Of a DNA stretch of 64,000 bases, positions 55,822 to 64,000 are shown piece by piece. The stretch's first letter is position 1. The number at the start of each line of letters is the position of its first letter. A program made the position numbers and the translations under genes. Source of the stretch: Clostridium beijerinckii (GTDB lineage Bacteria; Bacillota; Clostridia; Clostridiales; Clostridiaceae); assembly GCF_018223745.1 (NCBI RefSeq), contig NZ_CP073653.1, positions 2,756,001 to 2,820,000 of the forward strand, given 5' to 3'. The notes beneath the pieces were generated by a model. It worked only from the letters and a program-made list of their open reading frames with translations. It ran no database searches and was not told where the DNA came from.

Positions 55822-56889
55822 ATGAAAATATTAAATAAAAGAATTGCGATAATATTGCTAACTTTAACTATTTTTTTATTGGTATCTATAACTCAAGTTA
55901 AAACAATAGCAAGTTTGGATCTTAACACTAGTAGAGTGTCTAATATAGCAGTAATATTTTTCGTAACTGATGATCCATTTACTATGAAAGTTATTGAAAG
56001 CTTAAAAAATATAGAAAATGAGAATCAAAATAGAGTGAAATTTACTTTTTTAAATCCGAAGAACAATATAGCAATACAAGATGAAATATTAGATGCTGCT
56101 TTACAAACAAAATATGATTTATTTATATTATATTTACCAGACAGAAGAGAAAATGTTGTAGAAGGTGCCATTAACAAGATTAAGCAAAAGAATAAGCCTT
56201 TAATACTAATGAATATTATACCTGAAGTAGCATCAAGAGCTTCTAAATTATATGAGAAAGTTGTTTTTGTAACTCCTGATTCGAAAAAAGCTGGCATTGC
56301 TCAAGGTAAAATCATTGCTGATTTTTGGAATAAAAATAAAAGCAGTTTAGATGCAAATGGTGATAATATATTACAGTATGTTTTGTTGCAAGGTCCATCT
56401 GATGACCCACAGCCCATTGATAGAAGTAAATATGCAATATCAACACTTAATGATTCTGGAATAAAGACACAAGAACTTGCTAGAGTAAATGCTAATTGGT
56501 CTAAGGATTTAGCTAAAAGTTCCATTGATAATTTGTTCCTTAAATATAATGGGAGAATTGAAGCAATAATTTCAAACAATGATGCTATGGCAATAGGCGC
56601 TATTGAGGCATTGCAAAAATATGGTTATAACAAGGATAATAAGTCAAAAAATATAGCCGTTGTTGGAATTGATGGCTTACAAGAAGCAAAAGATTTAATT
56701 GATAAAGGAATCATGACTGGAACTGTTATTCAAGATCCAAGGATTGAAGCTGAAGTTTTATATAAAGTTGGAATGAATTTAATTAAAAATTTAAGCCCAA
56801 CAGAAAATACCGATTACAAAGTTGTTGACGGAGAAATCATAATACCATTTCCATATGATACATATATACGTAACATTAGTGAATCATAA
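55822..56889 (+). CDS. Orphan galactose/ribose-type ABC substrate-binding protein
   Basis: 355 residues: N-terminal signal/anchor (about 6-33, no lipobox) and a Peripla_BP_4 domain resembling MglB, with AVIFFVTDDPFTMKV at the start, ISNNDAMAIGAIEALQKYG and VGIDGLQEAKDLI near the end. ATG 55822 follows GGGAGGC. No ABC permease or ATPase genes are adjacent, so it may supply a transporter elsewhere or serve a sensory role. Sugar specificity is inferred only from the family. Confidence 0.85.
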   Translation: MKILNKRIAIILLTLTIFLLVSITQVKTIASLDLNTSRVSNIAVIFFVTDDPFTMKVIESLKNIENENQNRVKFTFLNPKNNIAIQDEILDAALQTKYDLFILYLPDRRENVVEGAINKIKQKNKPLILMNIIPEVASRASKLYEKVVFVTPDSKKAGIAQGKIIADFWNKNKSSLDANGDNILQYVLLQGPSDDPQPIDRSKYAISTLNDSGIKTQELARVNANWSKDLAKSSIDNLFLKYNGRIEAIISNNDAMAIGAIEALQKYGYNKDNKSKNIAVVGIDGLQEAKDLIDKGIMTGTVIQDPRIEAEVLYKVGMNLIKNLSPTENTDYKVVDGEIIIPFPYDTYIRNISES

Positions 56890-56957
56890 ATAGTAAAACT
56901 TTTTTTATGATATTTATATCTGAGATTGTTAGCAAAAATGCTTCGAAGTAATATTTT

Positions 56958-56997
56958 AAAAGCTGGTACTTTTGTTTAAAAAATACCAGCTTTTTAA
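56958..56997. terminator. Bidirectional terminator
   Basis: AAAGCTGGTA pairs with TACCAGCTTT, with T and A runs outside; between the convergent binding-protein and larA-like genes. Confidence 0.85.
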
Positions 56998-57019
56998 TAT
57001 TGTTATAAGTTATTGATTA

Positions 57020-58294
57020 TTATTTGACAACCACACCTACACCATTTGGAATAACTACAACATCAGCATCTTTACCTTTTATGTCATATGCAATGTTTAA
57101 TGCTTCGTCAAAAGTATAAGCATGTTTCATATGCATGCTCTTAATCATATTCGGATCACACATATCTGTAACAACGATTACAGTGTAATTACATAGAATT
57201 CGTGTTAAAATTTGAATCTCCCATTGATCAGGAATTGTTTCATTTCTAGGAACTTTTAATATTTGTTCAAGAAGTTCTTCAGGAGATTTTGAATTTGCTA
57301 TAGTTTCATAAAAAGATTGACCACCATGTCCATCGTTACAAGCGGCTATCATAATAATTACTCCATCTTTCCTGCATGTAGCTTCTGCAGCTGTCATACC
57401 CTTTACAGCTTGGTATATATTTTGATCTAGTGGATATCCACCATTGCTTGAAATTGCAATGTCAGCTTGTATACTTTTTACACTGGAAAGTTCCATAACA
57501 AATTTGCAACCTTCTTCGTGAGCAAGTTTACTATCACCAGCAAAAGCATTTATAATATTCTTATCTTCATCTATAACTACATTTAGTATAAATGCAAGAT
57601 TTGCTTTTTCAGCAGCATAGAGCATATCTTTGTGTATAGGATTATCTTTTATAATTCCAGTCCTTGCATGATTGCTGTTAATAAATTCAGAACAGTGATT
57701 TGCCATTATGGTTTTTGCTGAAGCTATTCCAGGTAATATGCTTTTTCTTCCACCAGAAAATCCGGCAAAAAAATGTGGTTCTATAAAACCTTCTGCTATT
57801 AGGAGCTCGGTTTCCATCGCTAATTTGTTTAGGAATAACTCACCACCAGAAGGTAATGTTCCCACATTTATTAAACTATTTTCATCTGTTGAAATATGGT
57901 TTATAATCTCCTCGTTATCAACGATGGTTTGTCCGAATTTATTTATCATTTCTTCTCTAGTTGTTGGTCTATGAAAGCCTGTGGCTATAAGAATTTTTAT
58001 GTTTATATTGGGATTAACGTTTCTTATTCTTTGTAATAAAATTGGCATGGTAATTTTACTAGGAACAGGTCGTGTATGATCACTAGTTATAATAACCATA
58101 TTATTTTTACCAATTACTAATTCCTCTAAAGATTTACTACCTATGCAATTATCAAGAGCCTTATTCACTATATCATTTTGTGAAATATCAGCTTTATAGG
58201 TATTTGCCTTGGAAACTAAAATGCCCTTTAGATTTTTATCATCAATGTTTATTTTTAAAGATTTTGTTGAGTATGGAATCTCGATCGAAGCCAT
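57020..58294 (-). CDS. LarA-family nickel-dependent racemase
   Basis: 424 residues, full-length DUF2088/LarA. Visible signs: TSDHTRPVPSKI (near 71-82), ATGFHRPTTREE (near 104), and EPHFFAGFSGGRKSILPG (near 172-189), which hold the His and Lys residues that bind the nickel-pincer cofactor. LarA racemises D/L-lactate; homologues act on other 2-hydroxyacids. The cofactor genes larB, larC and larE are not nearby, so the exact substrate is open. ATG 58294 follows GGAGGT on the minus strand. Confidence 0.9.
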   Translation of the reverse strand: MASIEIPYSTKSLKINIDDKNLKGILVSKANTYKADISQNDIVNKALDNCIGSKSLEELVIGKNNMVIITSDHTRPVPSKITMPILLQRIRNVNPNINIKILIATGFHRPTTREEMINKFGQTIVDNEEIINHISTDENSLINVGTLPSGGELFLNKLAMETELLIAEGFIEPHFFAGFSGGRKSILPGIASAKTIMANHCSEFINSNHARTGIIKDNPIHKDMLYAAEKANLAFILNVVIDEDKNIINAFAGDSKLAHEEGCKFVMELSSVKSIQADIAISSNGGYPLDQNIYQAVKGMTAAEATCRKDGVIIMIAACNDGHGGQSFYETIANSKSPEELLEQILKVPRNETIPDQWEIQILTRILCNYTVIVVTDMCDPNMIKSMHMKHAYTFDEALNIAYDIKGKDADVVVIPNGVGVVVK

Positions 58295-58590
58295 AAAATA
58301 ACCTCCCTAAATAAAAATAATTGTATTTACACTCAAATTATAACATACATTTCTATAATTGGTAAGGCCAATTTAAATGTTTTCATAAGTTAGATAAAAA
58401 TTTATTATAAATATTTTTTTAGGAATTTATATATGTATTTATTTGAGTGACCGAGAAATGTTAAAATATAGACAAGTTCTACGTATAGACTAGTAGAATA
58501 AAAAATTAATTTATTAGTTAATTATGGTTATACATAGGGATTAATTTATAAGTTTATAAAAAACTCGAGTAAGAAAATAGGAGGCAAGTT

Positions 58591-59199
58591 ATGAAAATAT
58601 TTGAAGCATGTGTGGGGAATTATAATGAGGCGATTTTAGCTGCCGAAAGAGGAGCTAATAGACTAGAACTTTGTGATAATTTGATGGAGGGAGGAACAAC
58701 TCCAAGTTACGGAACAATAAGAAAAATTGTTGAGGATATAGATATACCAGTTATGGTTATTATAAGGCCACGCGGTGGAAATTTCACTTACACAAAAGAA
58801 GAACTAGAAATAATGAAATACGATGTGAAGATGTGCAAAGAACTTGGAGTTCAAGGGGTGGTAATTGGTTCTGTAAAAGATTCTAAGGTAGATAAAGAAA
58901 TAATAGAGGAGTTAGTTAATTTGGCAAAGCCTATGACAATAACTTTTCATATGGCATTTGACGAAGTTGAGGATAAAAAGATAGCCGTAGATGAAATAAT
59001 TAAATTAGGAATAGATAGAATACTTACTAAGGGCGGATGTGAAAACGCTATGGCTGGAAAAGAGTGTTTAAAAGATTTAGTTAAATATGCAGACGGTAGA
59101 ATTTCAATAATGCCAGGAAAAGGCGTTAATAAGGAAAATAGAGATTTTCTCTTGGAATATACAGGTGCAGTTGAAATACATGGTACTAGAGTAGTTTAG
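58591..59199 (+). CDS. cutC: CutC family protein
   Basis: 202-residue TIM-barrel protein of the CutC family (copper homeostasis name is historical and its role disputed). Characteristic segments: FEACVGNYNEAILAAERGANRLELCDNL at the start, IRPRGGNFTYT, TFHMAFDEV, ILTKGG and EIHGTRVV at the end. It is slightly shorter than the proteobacterial form. ATG follows AGGAGGC. Monocistronic; a weak AAAGC/GCTTT hairpin lies at 59218-59236. Confidence 0.93.
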   Translation: MKIFEACVGNYNEAILAAERGANRLELCDNLMEGGTTPSYGTIRKIVEDIDIPVMVIIRPRGGNFTYTKEELEIMKYDVKMCKELGVQGVVIGSVKDSKVDKEIIEELVNLAKPMTITFHMAFDEVEDKKIAVDEIIKLGIDRILTKGGCENAMAGKECLKDLVKYADGRISIMPGKGVNKENRDFLLEYTGAVEIHGTRVV

Positions 59200-59372
59200 T
59201 ATTATAAATAACTATACAAAAAGCAGAGCTTTTTTAACAATACTGCATTTAAGTCGGAATATTTTTGTAAATTTAATGTATTATGGCAAAATAAGTGAAC
59301 CTAAATATATGGAAAAAGTAGTAAAATGATTTATAATATAATTGTTACTAACGATTATTCATAGAGTTTTAA

Positions 59373-59440
59373 ATAATATATATGTTGCAATGCACAATTC
59401 ACAATTATGGCTAAAATTCTTGAAATATTTTTAGAATTAT
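59373..59440 (+). repeat. ~60-bp interspersed repeat, copy 3
   Basis: ATATATGTTGCAATGCACAATTCACAATTATGGC then AAATTCT ... AGAATTAT. It ends exactly over the ATG at 59439, which argues against that ATG being the natural start of the next gene. Confidence 0.75.
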
Positions 59441-59495
59441 GATGAAGAATTATTTTTGTAACATATATAATTACACTAATACTGGGGGGAGAATT

Positions 59496-62483
59496 TTGCT
59501 GGAAAATAAAATACTAGATTTAATTGAAAATGAGGATAAAAGAAAGCCATTAACCGACAGTGATATTGCTAAATTAGTAAATACGACTAGAGAATATATA
59601 ACTCAATTTAGAACAGAAAAAAATATAAATAATTCTCGCCAAAGAAAAGAAGCAATTCTATATAGTGATATAAAGGAAATAATTATTGAAGATAAAGATA
59701 TTTCAGATAGGCAGTTATGCAAAAGACTATCTATTCTTGGATATGATATTTCTAGATATTCAGTATCGCAGATTAAAAAAAGTATAATTTCAGAAGTTTT
59801 TCCGCAGAATGCTGCTGAAAAATCAAATTTAAATAAAAATCAACCGAAAAATTTTATAACAGTTAAATCAGTAGTTGATAAAGATGGGACTGAAATTAAT
59901 AATAGCTCCAATATAGATAATTCAAATAAGGGCGATAAAAGTAACACTAATTATTTAAGAAATATTATAGGATATCACGGCTCGTTAAAAAATGCAATTA
60001 GTCAAGCAGAAGCAGCAGTGTTATATCCACCTCATGGGCTCCATACTCTTTTGCTTGGAGCTTCTGGTGTTGGAAAAAGTTTTTTTGCAGAGGCTATGTA
60101 TAATTTTGCTATTAGTTCTTCGCATTTTAATAAGAATGCACCATTTGTACTTTTTAACTGTGCTGATTATGTAGATAATCCACAATTACTTCTTTCTCAA
60201 TTGTTTGGTTACAGTAAAGGTGCTTTTACTGGCGCCATCACGGATAAAGTTGGATTAGTGGAGAAAGCAAACAATGGGATACTATTCTTAGATGAAGTCC
60301 ATAGATTACCAAGCGAAGGTCAGGAAATATTGTTTTATCTGTTGGATAAGGGAAAGTACAGAAGGCTTGGTGAAACTGAAAATAGTAGGACAGCAAATGT
60401 AATGATAATTGCAGCAACAACAGAAGATCCAAAATCATCCTTGCTACTAACATTCAGAAGAAGAATTCCAATGATAATTGAACTTCCGTCTATTAACAAC
60501 AGGCCCGTTAATGAAAAATATGTTTTGATTAAAAGTTTTTTTTCACAAGAATCAGCTAGAGTTGGAAAGGAAATTACCATACGATATGAAGTCATTAGAT
60601 CGTTACTATTATACAATTGTCCAGGGAACATAGGACAGCTGCGAAGTGATATACAAGTTGCATGTGCAAGAGGTTTTTGTAATTCCTTAAGTAATAATTC
60701 AAATGAAGTTGCTATTGATATAAAAGATTTGCCTAAGCATGTTCCTCTAGAAATATTAAGTGTTAAGGATAGAGAACTAGTGTCAGAAGATATTTTTAAT
60801 GAAGATTTGGTTGTTAATCCTAATGATGTTGTGACACAGAAATCCAAAGATGATAGATATATGTTACCTGATGGAATATATAGTAATATAGAGGAAAAGT
60901 ATTATAAACTTGAAAAGCAGGGGTTAAGTAAAGATGAAATTAATAAAATATTGTGGAGCAAAGTGGAATTCAATTTAAGTAAGTTTGCAAAAAATATAGA
61001 ATCAAATATGTTTTTTCCAAAGGAAGAACTAAAAAATATAATAGATGAAAAAATATTAAATGTGGTTGAAAAAGTAACTGATATTGCAAAACAATATATA
61101 GAAAATATCCAGGAAAATTTTTATTATTGTGTAGCAATGCATTTGAATTCAACTTATGAACGACTAAAACAGGGAAGAATAGTAAGGAATCCTGAATCAG
61201 ATTATATAAAGAAGGAATATTACAATGAATACAGAATTGCAAAAATATTAACTAAAGAAATAAATAATAGCTTAGATATTGAACTTCCAGAAGACGAAAT
61301 AGGCTTTATTGCCATGTACCTAAAAACGTTTTCTGAGGTGGATAAAAATGTAAGTAGAGTGGCTGTTATTGTATTAAGCCATGGACATGTTGCTTGTGGT
61401 ATGGTCGATGTAGCAAATAAACTATTAGGTACAAATCTTGCAGTTGGAATTGAAATGTCACTAGATGAAAATCCTCAAACTTTACTTGAAAGAGCTATAG
61501 AAGTGGTTAAAAGAGTTAATGAAGGTAAAGGATGCTTGATATTGGTTGATATGGGATCACTGGTTACATTTGGGGAAATAATAACAAAAGAAACAGGAAT
61601 TCCAACTCGAGTTATTGGTAGGGTAGATACTGTAATGGTATTAGAAGCAGTTAGAAGATCATTAATGGAGAATAGTAACTTATACGAAATTTCTAAAGCT
61701 CTTGATGGAGACAAGGCTTACGTTGGGAAAGTTAAAGGGGCGAATAAATATACTAAAACTATAATTACAATATGTATAACAGGTGAAGGGACCGCGTTAA
61801 AAATAAAAAAGTATCTTGAAGATGTAGTACTAGGAAATACAAATAAGAACTTAAGAATTATATCAGTTGGAATTATAAATAAAGATAATGCTCAAAATGA
61901 AATAATTAAAATTAGTAGAGATCATGATATAGCTGCAATAGTCGGAACTATAGATCCTGAATTAGAAAGTATTCCATTTATATCTTTTCAGGATATTTTA
62001 AAAGAATCAGGTAAATTAAGATTAAAAGAATTCCTTGGAATAAATAAGAAACAGTTTAATCCTTTAATAAATGTAATTGATGAGGAATTAATAAAAGTTA
62101 ATAATGATAGCTTTACCAAAAGTGATTTAATAGATGAGATGTGTAGTCTTCTTATATCAAAAGGAAGAGTTAGTGAGAATTTTACAATGAGTGTGTATAA
62201 GCGAGAAATGCTTGGAGGAACCTTGTTTGAAGGAACATTTGGAATACCTCATGGCCTATCAGAATTCGTTGAAAAATCATCTATAGCTATTTTTAAACTT
62301 AATAATCCTATTTTATGGGATTATAATTGTATGGTAGACGTTGTGATTATGTTGGCACTTAAAGAAAATGATGGAAAAGTGGTTAGACAATTATTTGATA
62401 CCTTATCAAAGACAGAAGTAGCTAATAAATTAAGAAAATCAAATTCTCCAAAAGAGATTTCAGACATATTATTAAAAATCTAA
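59496..62483 (+). CDS. LevR-like sigma-54-dependent PTS regulator
   Basis: Transcription activator of 995 residues. N-terminal DNA-binding region (about 1-110), AAA+ domain with Walker A GASGVGKSF (near 188), the sigma-54 contact loop GAFTGA (near 242) and FLDEVHR; then PRD1 (about 500-610, with MHLNSTYERLKQGR), an EIIA-Man-like domain with VIVLSHGHVACGM (near 625) and PRD2 at the end. Such proteins are tuned by PTS phosphorylation. TTG 59496 with GGGGGAGA upstream is preferred to ATG 59439, which lies in a repeat. Two -24/-12 promoters follow, so it drives the EIIA and EIIB genes. Confidence 0.92.
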   Translation: MLENKILDLIENEDKRKPLTDSDIAKLVNTTREYITQFRTEKNINNSRQRKEAILYSDIKEIIIEDKDISDRQLCKRLSILGYDISRYSVSQIKKSIISEVFPQNAAEKSNLNKNQPKNFITVKSVVDKDGTEINNSSNIDNSNKGDKSNTNYLRNIIGYHGSLKNAISQAEAAVLYPPHGLHTLLLGASGVGKSFFAEAMYNFAISSSHFNKNAPFVLFNCADYVDNPQLLLSQLFGYSKGAFTGAITDKVGLVEKANNGILFLDEVHRLPSEGQEILFYLLDKGKYRRLGETENSRTANVMIIAATTEDPKSSLLLTFRRRIPMIIELPSINNRPVNEKYVLIKSFFSQESARVGKEITIRYEVIRSLLLYNCPGNIGQLRSDIQVACARGFCNSLSNNSNEVAIDIKDLPKHVPLEILSVKDRELVSEDIFNEDLVVNPNDVVTQKSKDDRYMLPDGIYSNIEEKYYKLEKQGLSKDEINKILWSKVEFNLSKFAKNIESNMFFPKEELKNIIDEKILNVVEKVTDIAKQYIENIQENFYYCVAMHLNSTYERLKQGRIVRNPESDYIKKEYYNEYRIAKILTKEINNSLDIELPEDEIGFIAMYLKTFSEVDKNVSRVAVIVLSHGHVACGMVDVANKLLGTNLAVGIEMSLDENPQTLLERAIEVVKRVNEGKGCLILVDMGSLVTFGEIITKETGIPTRVIGRVDTVMVLEAVRRSLMENSNLYEISKALDGDKAYVGKVKGANKYTKTIITICITGEGTALKIKKYLEDVVLGNTNKNLRIISVGIINKDNAQNEIIKISRDHDIAAIVGTIDPELESIPFISFQDILKESGKLRLKEFLGINKKQFNPLINVIDEELIKVNNDSFTKSDLIDEMCSLLISKGRVSENFTMSVYKREMLGGTLFEGTFGIPHGLSEFVEKSSIAIFKLNNPILWDYNCMVDVVIMLALKENDGKVVRQLFDTLSKTEVANKLRKSNSPKEISDILLKI

Positions 62484-62493
62484 TAACTATTTT

Positions 62494-62536
62494 AAGTTAC
62501 AAGGTAAAAAGTAAAAATTTTATCTTGTAACTTTAT
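62494..62536 (+). terminator. Terminator after the sigma-54 activator gene
   Basis: AAGTTACAAGGTAAAA pairs with TTTTATCTTGTAACTT, then TATATTTTT. Confidence 0.8.
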
Positions 62537-62570
62537 ATTTTTAAATATATATTACCTTTTCAGCATAGTT

Positions 62571-62587
62571 TTGGCACGGCGATTGCT
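62571..62587 (+). promoter_or_regulatory. Sigma-54 promoter 1
   Basis: TTGGCACG, four bases, TTGCT: a textbook -24/-12 element. It is 324 bp before the EIIA start and heads a degenerate copy of the leader. Confidence 0.85.
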
Positions 62588-62645
62588 TTAGAAATATTGT
62601 GAAGATGTAATCAAATATAAAAACAACATCAAGTGAAGAAGAAGT

Positions 62646-62705
62646 ATGATTACTAGAAATATTAAAGAAATTTTATACAAAAAAGGAGGTAGTTTAATGA
62701 CTTGA
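62646..62705 (+). other. Partial EIIA-like start within the leader (19 codons)
   Basis: The frame MITRNIKEIL resembles the true EIIA start MTRSIKEFL (about 21 of 23 bases alike over the matching part) and ends in the TGA shared with the next decayed copy. Either a third partial duplication or a short leader peptide. Confidence 0.35.
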
Positions 62706-62766
62706 AGCATTTAGAAACTCTTGAGAAGAAATTTAGCGTTAAATAACCTTGAAGCTAAATTTAAAG
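62697..62766 (+). pseudogene. Decayed 5' copy of the EIIA gene
   Basis: AAAGGAGGTAGTTTA then ATGACTTGA...: the next ~65 bases align with the first ~22 codons of the intact EIIA gene at 62895 (for example ...AATAACCTTGAAGCTA against ...AATAATCTTGAAGCTA), with stops at codon 3 and later. It arose with the duplicated promoter 237 bp upstream of promoter 2. Confidence 0.75.
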
Positions 62767-62807
62767 TTGGGTTTAAAAATATATATTATTACCTTTTCAA
62801 CATAGTT

Positions 62808-62826
62808 TTGGCATGATAATTGCTTT
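62808..62826 (+). promoter_or_regulatory. Sigma-54 promoter 2
   Basis: TTGGCATG, four bases, TTGCTTT, a good -24/-12 element 69 bp before the EIIA ATG. Flanking sequence (ATTACCTTTTCAACATAG) repeats that of promoter 1. Confidence 0.85.
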
Positions 62827-62894
62827 GTAAATATTATGAAGATGTAATCATGGATGAAAACGTATAAAATACTTACAAAAAAGGAGGAAGTTAA

Positions 62895-63371
62895 ATGACT
62901 AGAAGTATTAAAGAATTTTTAAGAAGAGATTTAGTAGTAAATAATCTTGAAGCTAGATCAGCAGAGGATGTCTTTAAGAAGATGTCTCCAATATTATTAG
63001 AAGCAGGATTTGTAGAAGATTCCTTTTTTAATGGGTTAGTAAATAGAGAAAGTAAATTTCCTACAGGTTTATTACTTGGAAAATACAATGTTGCAATACC
63101 CCATACAGATGCCATACATGTTAAGAAACCAGCAATAGCCATTGCAACACTAAAAAATCCAGTGAGATTTAATAGCATGGATGGAAATGGAAGTGTAGAT
63201 GTTAATATAGTATTTACTATGGCTTTAAATGAACCTCATAGTCAGATAGTAATGTTACAGCAATTAATGTTTTTAATCCAGAATGAAAGCATTCTCGAAA
63301 ATATGCTTCAAGCAAAAAATAGCGACGAGGTGTATGATATCGTTTCAAGCTTTAATTGTAATTGCGAATAA
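62895..63371 (+). CDS. PTS EIIA component (fructose/galactitol type)
   Basis: 158-residue cytoplasmic phosphocarrier of the EIIA-2 (Fru/Mtl/Gat) type. The phospho-acceptor histidine is in VAIPHTDAIHV (near 67) and the family MVMLQQLMFL-like helix is present. ATG 62895 follows AAGGAGGA. It is under the second sigma-54 promoter and followed by EIIB after 51 bp. Specificity is probably galactitol-like, given the partner EIIB. Confidence 0.92.
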   Translation: MTRSIKEFLRRDLVVNNLEARSAEDVFKKMSPILLEAGFVEDSFFNGLVNRESKFPTGLLLGKYNVAIPHTDAIHVKKPAIAIATLKNPVRFNSMDGNGSVDVNIVFTMALNEPHSQIVMLQQLMFLIQNESILENMLQAKNSDEVYDIVSSFNCNCE

Positions 63372-63422
63372 TTAATGAGCAATTATTTAAATTATATGAT
63401 TTTATTTTAAGGAGGCAAAAAA

Positions 63423-63707
63423 ATGGACAAACAAAAATTAATATTAGTAGCTTGTGGTACAGGAATTGCAACTTCAACAGTTGTATGTAAAAAGGTGGAA
63501 GACTTGATTAAAACTAATGGGATTAATGCGAGAATTATACAATGCAAGATTTCAGAGGTGGCAGGTTATGAAGATCAAGCAGATCTTTTAGTAACAACTA
63601 CAATTTCATCACGAAATTATAAATTCCCTGTAATTAATGCTATGAACTATCTAACTAACATTAATCCAGGAAAAGTTGACCAAGGAATTATAGATGCTTT
63701 GAAATAA
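63423..63707 (+). CDS. PTS EIIB component (galactitol type)
   Basis: 94-residue EIIB with the phospho-acceptor cysteine in VACGTGIATSTVV (near 11), typical of the GatB family. AAGGAGG precedes ATG 63423. No EIIC gene begins in the remaining ~290 bp; a hairpin follows directly. The permease should lie beyond the window or has been displaced. Confidence 0.92.
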   Translation: MDKQKLILVACGTGIATSTVVCKKVEDLIKTNGINARIIQCKISEVAGYEDQADLLVTTTISSRNYKFPVINAMNYLTNINPGKVDQGIIDALK

Positions 63708-63712
63708 AAAAA

Positions 63713-63740
63713 GATAGGCCACTTTAAAGGTGGACCTATA
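63713..63740 (+). terminator. Hairpin after EIIB gene
   Basis: ATAGGCCACTTT opposite AAAGGTGGACCTAT (two bulges) with AT-rich tail; a moderate terminator or attenuator before the expected EIIC gene. Confidence 0.5.
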
Positions 63741-64000
63741 TAAAAAATTTAATTGGACTACTAATTATTATAGCACATAAAATTATGTATTTGAAGCTCA
63801 GGACAACACATCTTAATTAATAGTATTTTTTATTCTCTAGTAAATTATATCAATGGACAATCTGTGGATAACCTATAAGAAAGGTTAATTCAGAAGGTTG
63901 ACTTTTAAAAGAGAATAAAAAAGAAAATATATTCGCCTGCCAGATTTTTCTCACATGCGTTCGAAAAGGCAGATGCGTAAAAAAATCTCCGGCTCCACAG
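63741..64000. other. Non-coding end of window with GC-richer tail
   Basis: No gene seen. The last ~70 bases (from about 63932) are clearly richer in G+C than the surroundings and contain AGATTTTT and AAAAATCT as an inverted pair around a 30-base loop. This looks like the edge of a mobile element or structured site cut by the window end. Confidence 0.4.

Noticed and set aside
59218..59236. Hairpin AAAGC/GCTTT after cutC
   Set aside because: Only five pairs with a three-base loop; too weak to list as a confident terminator.
63863..63871. TGTGGATAA, a perfect DnaA box on the reverse strand
   Set aside because: Single box without a cluster, AT-rich unwinding region or dnaA/rep gene; expected by chance.

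Overview
The window is AT-rich (roughly 30 % G+C by eye), with strong GGAGG-type ribosome sites and many hairpin-plus-T terminators. It carries alpha/beta small acid-soluble spore proteins, an Rnf complex, a reverse rubrerythrin, class III fructose-bisphosphatase and several c-di-GMP proteins. Together these point to an anaerobic, spore-forming Clostridium sensu stricto, probably close to the solventogenic species (C. beijerinckii-like). The species is inference. No rRNA, tRNA or CRISPR array was seen.

Layout. 1-5 kb: a complete rnfCDGEAB operon (ferredoxin:NAD+ oxidoreductase, ion pump), facing two small genes often found beside it (Gx-type membrane protein and NusG domain II protein). 6.3-8.5 kb: a LacI-family regulator and kduI (uronate catabolism), linked by three copies of an ACACGTGT operator. 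9-12.5 kb: a Cache-HAMP-PAS-GGDEF-EAL protein and msrB. 12.6-16.8 kb: a DUF523-DUF1722 protein and two CobW-type GTPases, one fused to a DUF1980 domain, with the first copy of a ~340-bp long-hairpin element between them. 16.8-23 kb: HAD phosphatase, DeoR regulator, fbp and a glycogen-debranching enzyme. 23.4-28.8 kb: a cell-wall-binding-repeat protein, a frameshifted SASP gene, an IS-type transposase, an intact SASP gene and small membrane proteins. 29-38.7 kb: a two-component system, then a TetR-controlled RND/MFP/TolC-like export operon and a second TetR gene. 38.8-46.5 kb: thioesterase-like gene, a 49-codon small gene, a GH25 lysozyme with wall-binding repeats, the second long-hairpin element, and an operon of two lipoproteins with a response regulator and kinase. 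46.8-51.4 kb: an RNase H gene split by an in-frame TGA, a SEC-C protein, a GNAT gene overlapped by an unknown gene, and reverse rubrerythrin. 51.8-59.2 kb: a second GGDEF-EAL protein that may start at AUU, an EFR1-type ferredoxin protein, a remnant of cyclopropane-fatty-acid synthase, an orphan sugar-binding protein, a LarA homologue and cutC. 59.5-63.7 kb: a LevR-like sigma-54 activator followed by PTS EIIA and EIIB genes behind two -24/-12 promoters that arose by local duplication.

The least explained signals are non-coding or broken: the two copies of the 340-bp long hairpin; a ~60-bp repeat in front of three genes (38.0, 55.7, 59.4 kb) with variable 8-bp units; the duplicated sigma-54 promoter with decayed EIIA starts; and several genes broken by one or two small lesions. 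I did not find a clear new defence or biosynthetic system.
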